Translations under genes and position numbers: made by a program | Shown: in pieces, positions 37,392 through 49,211 of the stretch | Position numbering within the stretch: position 1 is the first letter of the stretch | Layout: each line of letters starts with the position of its first letter | DNA from: Rhizoctonia solani | Taxonomy: Eukaryota > Basidiomycota > Agaricomycetes > Cantharellales > Ceratobasidiaceae | Assembly (NCBI RefSeq): GCF_016906535.1 | Contig: NC_057374.1 | Coordinates: 744,001-808,000 of the forward strand | DNA: 64,000 nucleotides | Reading direction: 5' to 3' | Notes under the pieces: generated by a model | Told to the model about the DNA's origin: nothing | Databases searched by the model: none | Seen by the model: the letters and a program-made list of their open reading frames with translations, nothing else

Positions 37392-39027
37392 TTACTTCTT
37401 CTCTTTCGAGGTTTCCCCGTCGTCGTCCCGCTCAATCTCCGCTTTTTCATCCAGCGCTTTTAGCCTTTTCGCTCGTTCAACCGGAGTGAGTTCTTGGGAT
37501 TCTTGGTTATTCACGTGCGATGCATTGTTTGAAGCCAATCCGTTGGTGTGATTTTCTTGCTCCCGCGAGGATCGCACTTCAAAGTTACCTTCAGGACTAC
37601 CGTCCCACTTGATGTTGTAATCGTCTAGCGGAAGTGTTAATAGAGGAGTAAAGGTCTATTAAGAGTATAGCTTACCGGCTATCTTATGGATCTCTCGCTT
37701 AAGCTGCTTTTCTTCCGTAACGAGATCTGCCCACCTGAAATACCAATTTTAATTACGGACAGGAAATAATAGCAGGATCCCATACAAATCCAAGTCGAGC
37801 CCCTTGGACTCGTATAGTCTTGCACGTCGGGTTGATACGGACTGCTTGAGCAAAGAGGAATACGATACCTCTCGACCTGGTATTGTTAGGTGAATTCTAT
37901 ATATGATTATATGCGCGGTCGGGATAACGCACCTTGATACAGGAACCATAAATATCCACAAATAATCCATGTTAGGCCGGAAAGATATGTCACTGGTTCC
38001 ATAATGTCCCTACCATGGGTACATCGTCAGTAATGAACATACTTGTAAAACAGTGGCTTACCACCCAAGATCCCAAAACGTTAGCCTGGCAACTCCACCA
38101 AAGTACACCAATAACATCGCAAAGCCACCCAACGCCAGCCTCCGTGCACTTCGATGAGCAATATGATCGCATTCCCGTTTGACCTCTTCCATTTTGGACA
38201 ACTCGTTAGACACATGCTCCAGTCTCTGTCGCAAGAACCGAGTACGGCTGCGGAAGGAGGGCACCAAGACATGAATCTTGACTTGGTCTTCCGGTTTAGT
38301 TTTATTGGGGGCAATTGTGATTGCGAACTCTCGATTCTGGGCTGCTTCCTTTACAAAGTCGCCGATGTCCGTAGAATCTGACCATTGCGTTTCTCGAGTT
38401 GTTGGTTTGTGCGGGATTGACTGGAAGGTTATACTTGTCGCGGAAGGTGTGTCGGGTGGAAGGGAAGTGAGAATTAAGCGGGACACGTGAGATAATGGCT
38501 GAGAGGGATGAAGCAAAAATACAGCTGAGAGAGATGCAAGGTCATTATATATTTGTATAAGCACGGAGTAAAGCACATACTAAGCGGAGGCTTTTTGGCT
38601 GTTCCTGTTGGTACTGGAATGATGAGCTTGAAGAGATGGGAAGATGTTGGTGAAAGACGTCCTAATGAACAAGCATGTCAGCCCACGAATGATTTTTTCT
38701 ATTATGTATTGAACTTACCTTTCCCGTCTGGAATATCCTCCACTTCCTCACCCGTGCCCTCGTCCCCGCCCTTGCGAGCATTTCCTACCCCTTCCTGCCA
38801 TTTCTCGTTCCTCTCTGCCTCAGCAATAAATCTTGAGTGACCAGCATATAAATTCTCTTGGGCAGCTTCCTGCTTAACAGTCTTTTCCTGCTGCAAGAGC
38901 CGATAAGAAACACAAAAATAACGAGACTGAACAGAAACAGCGACTGGCACGCAAGGGCGGAAGCTATTGGTCGAGAGTATAATCGAGTAGAATTACTAGC
39001 TAGTAGACGAGTGCATGCCCTAGCCCA
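37392..39027 (-). CDS. MCU: mitochondrial calcium uniporter (MCU)
   Basis: About seven exons. The selectivity-filter motif is intact across an intron: FWDLGW joined to DIMEPVTYL, then the second membrane helix [13 protein letters not shown]. Before it are the first membrane helix ([18 protein letters not shown]), a coiled coil ([20 protein letters not shown]) and the matrix N-terminal domain ([18 protein letters not shown]). The protein forms the calcium pore of the inner mitochondrial membrane. The C-terminus is a charged tail ending in KEKK. The start is difficult. A good mitochondrial presequence ([20 protein letters not shown], from 39027) is in a different frame from the following exon ([20 protein letters not shown]), and no intron joins them, so one base is probably missing near 38940 or an upstream exon exists. 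The gene is divergent from COG7, 260 bp apart. Confidence 0.88.
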
Positions 39028-39288
39028 CATATCCAGGAGAGATGGGTCGTGTGCCACCTCCTGCCAAGGGTTGTTTACCTGTGCGATTTATCATATATGA
39101 TGAAGAGTTGAACGAGGACTGACGTCAGGACAATCCGGAATTTCAGATTTGGTTCGGATAGTAATCGCCCAGCGCTTAATCGAGATGAGAGGCGTACCCT
39201 GACCACATATAAGACTGACAATCTTGGCTATTATTTCTGGGGATTGGGTTGTGCCCAATAAAACTCGCAGAATATATTGATTGCTGAA

Positions 39289-41927
39289 ATGACATCAGAA
39301 ACTGAACTCAGCGTTGACTCTCTAAATCTAGACAGTGCCCTGTCTCGACATGGTGACAACGTAGTGGACTGGGTAAACGAGCTCCTCGACCCGTTACTTC
39401 CTGAGCAGCCCTCTTCCAGTACATCCGATCTCGGAAATCTGGACAAGACTATTGTCAGCCTGATGCTAGATTCGATGTTATTGCACAAGAGACGGCTAGT
39501 CGACTGGACACGACTATTGCAGATGTTACTCGCACAATGCCTCGACTAAATTTCGATGTTCAGGTGAGAGGCGATACCCTGAGTTATATCTGGGAATGAT
39601 TGCTTTTGGCTTGTATGTAGGTCATGAGAGAAGCTGCTCTCTCTCTTCAATCAGCATTACACACCCTCCAGTCCAACTCTGCGACCAATACCCTCTTACC
39701 GCAGTCAAACAACGAAACAACCTCTGCCCTCGATCGACTCCACACTCTATCCCAAACACACTCAAACATGACAGCCGCGTACGAGTTGCTCAAAAAGGCC
39801 GAAGCGTGGTCCACACTTGAATCAGATCGCGCGATTACTCGCCAGTTCTGAATTCGACGCTGCTGCAGACCGGTTGGCCGCATCAACCACGTCGCTTCAG
39901 GTCTTTGAGGGTACATCGGAATACGAAAATGCCAAGGCTCTCATGGTCAGCTTACAGAACCAGCTTGAGGCAGGGTTGAGCACTGCGGTTGTGAATGCCG
40001 TCAACAGGATGGACTTTGAGACGTGTAAGCGGTACTACCTCATCTTTGGTCGTATCCAGCGAGAATCCGAGTTCAAGTACTACTATAACGGAATCCGACG
40101 CGCGTCTCTGATCAAGCTCTGGTCAAGTCATGGCGAAGACACGGCAACGGAATTATCCTTCTCAGACTTTTTCTCCAAGTTCTTCTCAGAGTTTCTCGCC
40201 CTCGTTCATGCGGAGCGACAAAACATGCTCAAGGTGTACCCAGACGCACAAGACTGTCTTGGAGAGTTCATTCTGACAACTGTAGAGGCGCTCTCCCCTT
40301 CCATCTCCCAACGCCTTGAAACGCAGCGCGAGCCCGACGGATTGGTGGCGTTGATCTCCGCTCTGGGCACAGTCCAAGAGTTCGTTTCTTCAGCAAGCAA
40401 GACTCTCGAAGCCATGCTCCTATTCTCCCCCGGGTTGAGCACAGTCGGCGGAACAACTCCCGCCGCAACTAAATCCAATTCCCTTCTCCGCAAACCCTCT
40501 CATTCGCGACGCACATCCAAACGGTTTTCCATCTCTCAGCGCGATAGTGCTCCCAAACTTTCCAGATCGGGCACCGGCGAATCGCTCGAAACAGAGTCTA
40601 TACCCGCATGGGAGGTGTCCCTTCTCGAGCCCTTCCTCGAGCACCAGTCCGACTATGGGCAACTCGAACTCAAGTACCTGCACCACGTTCTTCTTGAAAA
40701 ATCTCAAAAGAGACAGACGACGGATGGCGCAAAGCGATTCCACGACATGACGACCGACGCGTTTGGACTGGCCGAAGACGCGATCCCTAGGTGTTTGGCA
40801 TTTACCCATACGTACGGGATAAAAGATCTACTAGGAGCCGTCGATGAATTTTGCAAAGACGTCGTGGAGGGGTGTCGGACCAGCTGTATTCCCTCATCCA
40901 GCTCAACTTCAAGTGCGAACTCGATGGCGAATGCCGCTAACACTGCTACCACTACTACTGCATCGGTTCCGGACGAAGACCTGACTATACCGCCGAAGAC
41001 TGGTCCGCTTTCCAACTCGCGCTCAGGCTACTCGAAGGCTGTCGCGCCGCACGGGACAGGCTCGACACGCTCGAATCACGAATCAAGACGCGGGTCGTCC
41101 AGGCATACAGGCTAACATCACTCGGCATTCCCAGAGCCCAACAACACCTCCTGGCGCACTCGCCGCTCAACACTACCGAGAACCAAAATATCCTTATTCA
41201 ATGGGACGCGGGGAATTGAACACCCCGCTGCTGATCCGAGCACGAAAAGCCCAGTTGGAGTTTACGCAGGCGTGTCAAACCTTGGTCCGGGACACGATTC
41301 TTTCCCCGCTTAGGATTCGTCTCTCGGGATACGCGCTGCTGGGCGAGTGGACAGAGGTAGACCATACCCAACCTGGGACACTCAAATTGCCGAAATTCAG
41401 CACTTCAGCTACATCGACGATCCAGAGCGTCGCAGAAGGTCTACTCAACCTTCCCCGTCTGTTCGAAGTGTATGCGGACGACAATGCACTTGCGTTTTCG
41501 CTATCTACTCTCCCGTTTGTTGGTAGTGGTGGTGGTCGTGATGTTGGTGACCGTATTGGTGGTGGTGCAGAACAGAACCAGACCACGGGAATTCAAGAAG
41601 AGAGCCAGAATGCGGAAGAGCACAATGCGGAAATCGTTACGAGCACGTGGTTGTCTCTCTCACACTTAGCCTATGCGCGCACCTCACAGACCAGATTTTA
41701 CCGGAGATTACTGCCTTGACTCCCCTGGGAGCGAGACAACTCGGGTCGGATCTGGAGTACTTGTCGAACGTGGTCAGACGTTGGGCGTGGAGCCTGAAGT
41801 GTTGGAGCAATGGAGGGCTGTAGTTGAATTGCCTGACGAAGAAGGCATTGCGAGGGTTAAAGAGGGTAAAGAGGTAGATGGTGTGTTTGGAAAAGTGGCG
41901 AGTTTGAGGGGATGGGTCGGAGAGTAG
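39289..41927 (+). CDS. COG7: conserved oligomeric Golgi complex subunit 7 (COG7); frame broken at six points
   Basis: The protein can be followed from the ATG at 39289 (NVVDWVNELLDPLLP) through a 57-nt intron (39564-39620), VMREAALSLQSALHTLQS, the central block MDFETCKRYYLIFGRIQRES, LLNLPRLFEVYADDNALAF, and the C-terminus VEPEVLEQWRAVVELPDEEG ending at 41927. COG7 is part of lobe B of the COG tether that guides retrograde vesicles to the Golgi. The coding frame changes near 39461, 39825, 40981, 41190, 41655 and 41776. Five of the six changes fit the loss of one base, several of them in homopolymers or short repeats. Protein similarity resumes immediately after each break and no in-frame stop is needed within segments. 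This looks like uncorrected sequence or very recent decay rather than an old pseudogene. Confidence 0.8.
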
Positions 41928-42180
41928 AGAAGGCATAGTCATACATCTACCATTAGAGTATTGGAGTACTGATGACCTTGATATAAATGAAAGGATCAGT
42001 GAATTTTGTAAAAACGTGAAAGTTCAAATGTACGTTTGTACGAATCAGACTTGGGCGACCTGTTTGGCCCGTCTCATATTGCTGCCCGCAGGCCAAGTGT
42101 CCACTCGGTAGTAATAACTGAAGTGACTCAAATGTGCTCGAAATACATACGAGAGCGATTAGACGAATAAAACACGGAAT

Positions 42181-43701
42181 TTACGAAATAGCCTTGTTCG
42201 AATTGATATAGCCTGTCCCGAAGCATGAGAGCATGAGCTCAGAATCTGAGTCAGGAGCTGGGACATTTTAAACGACGTCCCGAAAAATTGTTTGACGTCT
42301 CGCAAGAACTGCACCCTTTACTTTTATCAGTCCTGTGTGCCTTTGGGAGCAGAAAGAAAAAAGAAGAGACGCACGATTTTACAGTCAGCTCTCCCATTCG
42401 ACACCTCCCTACATCCTCGCTCCCGAGAACCATCAGCAACAAGACCAACCACTGGTGGTGCCGATCTACACATCCTCCTCGTCGGATTTCAGAAAGAAGT
42501 GATCTGGATGCCGCGTGTCCGATATCATTCGGTAATGCCCCAGCCCCGCCTATAACCTCAGAGCAGTGGAGTGCGCCAGTTGTGGACGTTGCGAGCAAGG
42601 ACATTCCAAAGCCTGGCGATCTAACCATTGGACAAATTAGTAATGAATAAAGTAGCAAGGTGGTACTTACTTCCACTATCGTCCTTTCTGTACACATCCG
42701 CAACGAGATATATGTCATTTATATACCGGTTGAGAACTTCTCTGCATGAATCGATCATTCGTGGGCATTTATCCGAGCTCACCCGAACTGCATGTCTGCT
42801 CCCCAGCCGTAAAATCAATCAGCAATGCGTAAAGAAGGATGAAAAGGTGAACGCACGCTATCCCTCGAATTCTGATTATTTTTCCGGGATCAACAAAGTT
42901 GAGCGTCTTGAGTTGCTTGACTACTGGGCAAATGAATTCGATTTCTCCCCCACCAAGTGGAGCTGCACCTCGCTTCTTAATCTGCACTGTGTGAGAATGA
43001 GAGGAGGAAAATGGAAGATAAAACAAACCTTGAGCTCTACACCATCCGAGATGCCGAAGAGAGTGAGGTGCGGAAGAGTGACTGTGCGTATTATATCCGC
43101 CTAGACACGGTTAGTGATATTACCTGGAGGAATTCGTCCAGTATAAGACGTACAGATAAATCCTTCTCATCCGATGTTATGCCCTTGAGCGTCAAGCTCA
43201 GAGGCTTTTTGGAGAACGGTCCGATCGCAACTAGCGGTTCGAGAAAGTAACCTATTGACCTCGAAGTGGGCATTCATGTGTTACAGGTCCACCAAATTAT
43301 CCCTGGTTTGACAAGTACCGAGGTACCTATCGGACCAGTTAGCATTAGATTCACAAGTGGGTTGTTTAATATTCACCTGTATACGATATCTCTATGATAC
43401 TCCCGTTGGTAACCTTTTCAACAAGTCTCAAGAAGCTTGCCTCAAAGTCTGCTCCTTGTCAATCCCGCTTACTCAATCCGCTGTTTGCTCCAGATAACTC
43501 ACCTCGCAGCCCAGGATTTTGATCGTCTGGTCGAATACCATCGATTCGTACGGCTTTTCCACTTAGTATGGATAGCGTAATCCGTTGTCGGAAGTAGTTA
43601 TGTCCTGTGAAGCGGACGAGGTTTGGCGTGGTCGTTGAAGGCATCAGGTCAAATTTGACACAGCCACCGTCTGGGGTAATTGGCTGATTTGGTATGGTCA
43701 T
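42181..43701 (-). CDS. RCL1: RNA 3'-terminal phosphate cyclase-like protein RCL1; three frame breaks
   Basis: About eight exons read RFTGHNYFRQRITLSILSGK, DDQNPGLR, FLRLVEKVTNGSIIEISYTG, RSIGYFLEPLVAIGPFSKKP, IIRTVTLPHL, KKRGAAPLGGGEIEF, DPGKIIRIRGIA, SPGFGMSLLATSTTGALHC, IRRGGCVDRHHQWLVLLLM and finally LMLSCFGTGYINSNKAIS. This is RCL1, the nucleolar factor needed for 18S rRNA maturation (A2 cleavage, with BMS1); it lacks cyclase activity in known cases. The frame jumps near 43290 (after KPGIIW), near 43269 (after HECP) and near 42257 (before PDSDSE). All three fit one missing base next to a G or C run. Convergent with COG7 at a distance of 253 bp. ATG at 43701 is the only start before the conserved block. 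Confidence 0.88.
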
Positions 43702-43945
43702 GCTCGCAGCCCTCTTTCGTGTACCTTATGACTATGTTGTATCGCACCACACTACCGAGTCGAATTTTACCACGCGTTGAAGAGTACAATATCTCCTAAG
43801 CTCTTACCGAACACTGGACTGAGACTGGATTTCTTGCTTTGAGAAGTATCATATCTTGCTTCGAGAACTCTGGATCATGTATCGCCTCTCCATGAATAGC
43901 AGGTTGGCCGTTATTTATTCTGAGTGACGGAATGATTTACCGAAG

Positions 43946-43954
43946 TATATATAG
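43946..43954 (+). promoter_or_regulatory. TATA box of Zn2Cys6 copy A
   Basis: TATATATAG lies 51 bp upstream of the ATG at 44005. Equivalent elements precede the other copies (TATAAAA at 47091-47097 for B; CTATATAG-type elements near 59230 for D and 62073 for E). Confidence 0.5.
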
Positions 43955-44004
43955 CATGGACACTGAAATAATTCCACCCGACAAACGGCTCTAATCTTCT
44001 TCAC

Positions 44005-45975
44005 ATGCCTCATACTGCTTTGAAACCCGGGCCATCTCCAGCCAGCTGTCGCACATGTCGAAAGAGGTATGACGGCGCACATGATACACGGTCGCCACTG
44101 TTTAGGCTTGGATCTCCAGACGCAAAAAGTGTGACAAGTCCAAGCCACATTGCGATAGATGCCTTAAGGGGGGCTATGAATGTTTGGGCTACGAGAATGG
44201 GAAACCGCATTCAAGAATAAATCAAAACTCCTTCAATGCAAACAAAGAAATCTCCGAGGTAACCTTCCGGTATCATGATTATAGCTCGCACCGTTATTCT
44301 CACACTCTTGTATGAACTTTACTTAGACACTGGACCCATCTTTGAATGCCTGCTACGTCGGCAGACCTTCCATTTTAGGAGCTGCATTACGGTATAGAAT
44401 AAACAGTCCCAATTTGACCACCAACACCGGTCTTGCCAACGATTTATCAGAAGAATTTGATCGTTTGTGGCCACAGGATCAGAGTCAATCAATTTGCATG
44501 AGACGACCCTTCAATATAGCTTCTAGAGGGAGAGCCACTCGACACGATACAACCACGAGGGTTCGAACTGTGTGTCAATCCATTCCCCGCTCGATAGGAA
44601 CAACGCAGATCACCAGGAAAGTTCATTTAGCTCGTTTTGCCAGAGAGTGTGAGTGGCGAGTTCATTGGTCCTGCACCCTAGTCCACAATTAGATCACTTA
44701 GACGTCTTCCGATCTCTTGGCGTCTGGCTTTTGATTCCCTCTCCCGCCATCGGCGACTACGTGGTGAGCCAGATGAGGGGAGATAGGACCATGCGGGCTA
44801 TGCATTTGGGTTCATCAGTTATCCAGGCACTCAATCAGGATGCCTGGGCCCAATACCATGGTCCCAAAAGATACTTTAATTGGATTAATCAGTTTGAACA
44901 GCGTCTCGCTACCGACTTTGCGGATGGTCCGTCGCTCACCGATGTCAGAGATAATCTCACAGCCCATCTTGAGGTACGCCGTCTGTCCAATTGAAAATTA
45001 AACAGAGTGAATAGCATCATTATCCAGCTGGTGATGCTGAAGCTGGCCGTAGTCGATAGCACTTCAGCATACATCTTACTTCGGGATGCTCTGCCCAAGT
45101 TTCTCTTGCTCGTATCCACTGAATCCGATTTGCTCATAGAGAGATCCAATGGTAGCCTGACCATATCATTTCCTCGCACACTAAATTCACCCCGGCACGA
45201 ACTGGTGCGGTTTGTCACTTACGATTCGCTTATGGGTCTTCTACTCGGGGCGCCCCCCTTGGTAGAATACGTGTACGAGGGCGGATGTGGCGTTGATCAG
45301 TGCGAGCGCGTACATGGGATTCCGACTGCGTGCTTTCAGATCCTCTCGCAGGTAAATTCGTCGAGAGCAGGTTCTAGCGCCTCTCTAGAAAACTGGAGAG
45401 TTTTGGAGCAACGTGTCCTGGAGTGGGGATCACCGCACGTTATATCGGCAGCTCCCGCACCTGAGGCTGCTAACATCGAACAGGCCACAATAAAAGAAAT
45501 ATGGAGGCATTTACTACTAATCTATATATACATGGTGCGCCTTTTGATTATATGTTGCTTTTTTGATACAATCGGTAAGGATATTATTGTTGATAGGGTA
45601 TGGGTGGAGCTTCATCCCATGACTCACGCGTACAAGCCTCAGTCGACCATATATTCCACCATGCCGAGACACTCGGAACTTCACGCATCGGCATACACAT
45701 GCTGCCTCACTGCATTGCTGTAGGTCCGGTATATGCGCTTCAGTCTACCTGCTGACATGTGTCTGTGACAGGCTGGTGTTGCAGCTCGACTGGAAACACA
45801 TCGAGTAGCCATATACAGGAAGCTGATGTCGTTCACAGACGCGCGGCCGTGGTTCTCGTGCGGGCCGCAATTTAGCCGATTTTTGTATCACTTATGGCAT
45901 GGTGCTGGTGATGGAGGAAGAGCTGTAACATGGGATGACTACATACAGGCAAGACAACAGGTTATTCCAATTTGA
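44005..45975 (+). CDS. Zn2Cys6 transcription factor, array copy A
   Basis: Seven exons (44005-44066, 44120-44258, 44327-44648, 44702-44973, 45028-45534, 45597-45719, 45772-45975) join to 542 residues. A perfect Zn2Cys6 cluster (C-x2-C-x6-C-x6-C-x2-C-x6-C) begins at residue 15 and is split by intron 1 (CRTCRKR, then KKCDKSKPHCDRC). It should bind GC-rich DNA with CGG-type half sites. A shared DRLWPQDQSQS block follows, then a helical regulatory region like the fungal-specific transcription factor domain: LGVWLLIPSP, AYILLRDALPKFLLLVSTES, GAPPLVEYVYE, WRHLLLIYIYM and TWDDYIQARQQ at the end. No targets are predictable. The last two exons and their intron are nearly identical to those of copy B although the rest of the genes has diverged strongly. 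Confidence 0.85.
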
Positions 45976-46746
45976 GGGGGAGCCCCGGTACGCCTGCGGC
46001 CACAAATTTAAATCACATATCCGCTTCTTTGTAGAAATGGACATGCATATAGTCTTGGAAAACGATGGCTGTGCGACTGAATGGGTATCTCGAACTTGTA
46101 CAAATGGAGGTCTTGGGACAAAACGACCAGAATAGTGATGACCAGTCTATGAACCAGCCAGACGGAGGACATAGAGTATGTATTCCAATGAGAGGACATC
46201 AGCATCAGCCACACGAGCGGTAGTCCTTCCAACTCCCTTACAAAACATCAGGAGCGGCGCTGATTGGTACACCAAATACACCCTAGTCAGTCATTGCGCG
46301 AGCCCTTTACCTATCTAATTATGTATGACGTATGGATTGTGCCTTTCACCCGCCGATCGGGCGCCCTGGCTGACATCCAACCCGGCCCCTCACGCTCCAC
46401 TTGAATTCACCACGGTCTGAATGTCCTTGAAAAGTCGTCCTAATCATGCATATGTACTACGTCGTTGATAATATGATAGTACACCAGTCTGAGTGAAAAT
46501 AAGATGTCTCAACCAATGTAACCCAACACGACAATTTAATTGAAAATGTTGCAAAAAAGCAAACTCAGTAGCATTAATGTTAATGTTAAATCGGGAATTA
46601 TTGCCGAATTCGTTTGCAAGGCAAAATACTTGCGCCGCAATTGTACTTGGGTACTTATATAGACCGGGGCTATTCCCGATCCGGTGGGGGACATCGTACC
46701 TAGACGTCGCTGCGATCGATGGACAGGCATTCATGGGTAAGTAAAG

Positions 46747-46757
46747 CCCCCCCCCCC
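46747..46757. repeat. poly(C) tract, 11 nt
   Basis: Eleven C on the plus strand in the 1.2-kb spacer between copies A and B, about 400 bp upstream of copy B. The spacer (45976-47162) otherwise shows only the TATAAAA box at 47091-47097 and no gene. Confidence 0.9.
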
Positions 46758-47162
46758 AGAATTATACCAGACCACATGCACAAACAATGGTAACCACCCC
46801 CATCCATATATCAATCAAAGGAACATTGATTATAAGCCTTTACTTTGATTTAGCATCGCTTTGACCCGTAAAAAATGGAGCGAACACCCGAGATAAGCTC
46901 ATCAATATGTAAACAACTAGTACGATCGCGTGGTGGCCGTGATTACAACTATAGGTATAGCATTCATAGGGAACCCCAAAATGCGGAAAATTCGGACTTT
47001 CAGAGTTCGCTGTGATCAACCTTCGTTATATAGCGAAGAGCGAGCTGGCACACCCAACCCATGCGACCCTAGCCGGACAACCTCTGAGACTATAAAATCC
47101 AAGCAAGATGGCCTTCAGGCCGCACAAGGGGCTTAGCTGACTGTACCCCTCACCCGCTCAAA

Positions 47163-49211
47163 ATGTTTCGCATCCTTTCAAAGCCTGGGCCATCCCCAAC
47201 TAGTTGCCGCACATGCCGGAAAAGGTTGGTCAATACTTTAAGCCTGTGCCTGTATTCATGCTTAGCCTTGGTTTGATAGGAAGAGAAAGTGTGACATGTC
47301 CAGGCCGTACTGTGATGGGTGTCTGAAGGGTGGCTACGAATGCCTAGGATACGAAGATAGTCAGTCTCGGATAAAAATGAGCCAGGATTACTCAGGTACA
47401 TCTACGTCGACGACGACCCCAACGAGGGGAATGGTATCAGAAGTAAGTCTGTAATGCTGGCTTGGCTTCATGACATTCTACAATTTATTAGATCCCTGAG
47501 CCATGTTCGACTGAGCAGGTTAAAGAGCACCACCACGCAGTCGACACAGACAGGGACCGTGACATTGGCACTTCCATTCTTGAGGCTGGTCTGCGGTACA
47601 GGGAGACTGGTCAACTTCCAACTACGGGCTGTAATCCTACCAAAGACTCGTTAGGGTATTTCAATCGGTTATGGCCTCAAGATCAAAGCCAATCAATCAT
47701 GCATTCGTTCTCGTCCAGGAGTCAACCCACCTACAGGCAGCGGCCTTTCGATGCTGATTTTGATGCAATATTTGTTCAAAATAGTCTGTTCGAAGAGGTC
47801 AAATGTGCATACCAGTCGATTCCTCCATCACTGGATGCGCCGGAAATCAGGGGGGATCACTTTGGGTGTGTCGCGAGAGTATGTAAGTAAAGCCCACCAT
47901 ATCAAACATGCTTACCTACGAGCGTCATCAAACAGACATTTTCCAGACCGTCGGCGTATGGTTTTTGACCCCCGGGCCCGTTCGTGACTTTCCAACAAGC
48001 AAGACAATGAGAAGAGCATTAAGTGCTGCCTACTTGGGAGCGATGATCCTACAAAATCTTAATCAGGGTCTCCAGGATACTGATATAACATCCAAAAAAT
48101 ACATTGGCTGGATTGACGAATTTGAAGAGAAGCTTGCTGCCAGTCTCCGTATAAATCCCCCACTAAGTCACATAGGAGATTGTCTTGTAGCCTATATCGA
48201 GGTGAATACTTTATTGGACCTAAAGCTTATCAGCGTAAATAACACCCTTTGTCAGCTGTCGCTTCTTAAGCTCGCTATAGCCGACGGTGCTTCAGTGTAT
48301 GCTACACTTCGATTTGCATTACCCAAGTTTCTCTCGCTCGTAGCTACTGACGCCGGTCTAATGGTCGAGCAACCAAACGGAAACCTAGCTGTTTCATTTT
48401 TCCACACACTTAGTTCGACTCGGCAGGAGATCGGACGGTTCGTTCTCTGCGATGTACTCATACCATTCCTATTTGGGCTACCACCCTTAGTAGAGTATGG
48501 GTACGACGCTAAATGTATATGCGATCGTTTTGAATGGTTTCATGGGATTCCTATTGTTTTCTTCCAGGTTATATCGCAGGTTAACTCGTGGAGAGCCGGC
48601 TCTAGAGCATCCTCAGACGACTGGCAAGATTTAGAGCAACGTATTGTTTCCCAGGAGCAACCAAATGCTATGTCAGAGGCTCCTAGGCCTAGTACCCTCG
48701 ACGGTGCAAGCGTCGAAAGGGCTACAGTAAAAGAACTATGGAAACACGTAGCCTTGATCTATATATATATGGTATGTTGACTGTTGTTACATCGCTAGCG
48801 TGATGATACATTCTAGGAATTACTATTGATAGGGTATGTGTGGGGCTTCGTCTCACGACTCACGCGTACAAGCCTCAGTCGACCATATATTCTACCATGC
48901 TGAGACACTCGGCACTTCACGCATCGGCATACACATGCTGCCTCACTGTATTGCTGTAGGTCCGGTATATGCGCTTCAGTCTACCTGCTGACTTGCGTCT
49001 GGCGCAGGTTGGTGTGGCAGCTCGACTGGAAAGACATCGGGTAGCCATATACAGGAAGCTGATGTCGTTCACAGACGCGCGGCCGTGGTTCTCGTGCGGA
49101 CCACAGTTTAGTCAATTTCTGCACCACTTGTGGCATGGTGCTGGTGATGGAGGAAGAGCTGTAACATGGGATGACTATGTACAATCAAGGCAAGCGGTTA
49201 TTCCAATTTGA
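47163..49211 (+). CDS. Zn2Cys6 transcription factor, array copy B
   Basis: Seven exons (47163-47224, 47280-47442, 47492-47882, 47936-48201, 48256-48771, 48833-48955, 49008-49211) join to 574 residues without a break. Intron positions and phases equal those of copy A. The zinc cluster reads CRTCRKR then RKCDMSRPYCDGC with perfect spacing. The regulatory part has RLWPQDQSQS, VGVWFLTPGP, ALPKFLSLVATDAG, GLPPLVEYGYD, VISQVNSWRAGS and WKHVALIYIYM. TATAAAA sits 66 bp upstream of the ATG. The middle of the protein shares by eye only about half its residues with copy A, while exons 6-7 and the intron between them are over 90 percent identical at DNA level. Confidence 0.85.

Noticed and set aside
39289..41927. 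Programmed ribosomal frameshifting in COG7
   Set aside because: Six sites with no common slippery heptamer, one of them in the opposite direction, and similar breaks in the neighbouring RCL1. Sequence error or decay is simpler.
42288..42650. 120-residue plus-strand frame over the RCL1 3' exons
   Set aside because: It is the complement of clear RCL1 coding exons and shows no similarity of its own.
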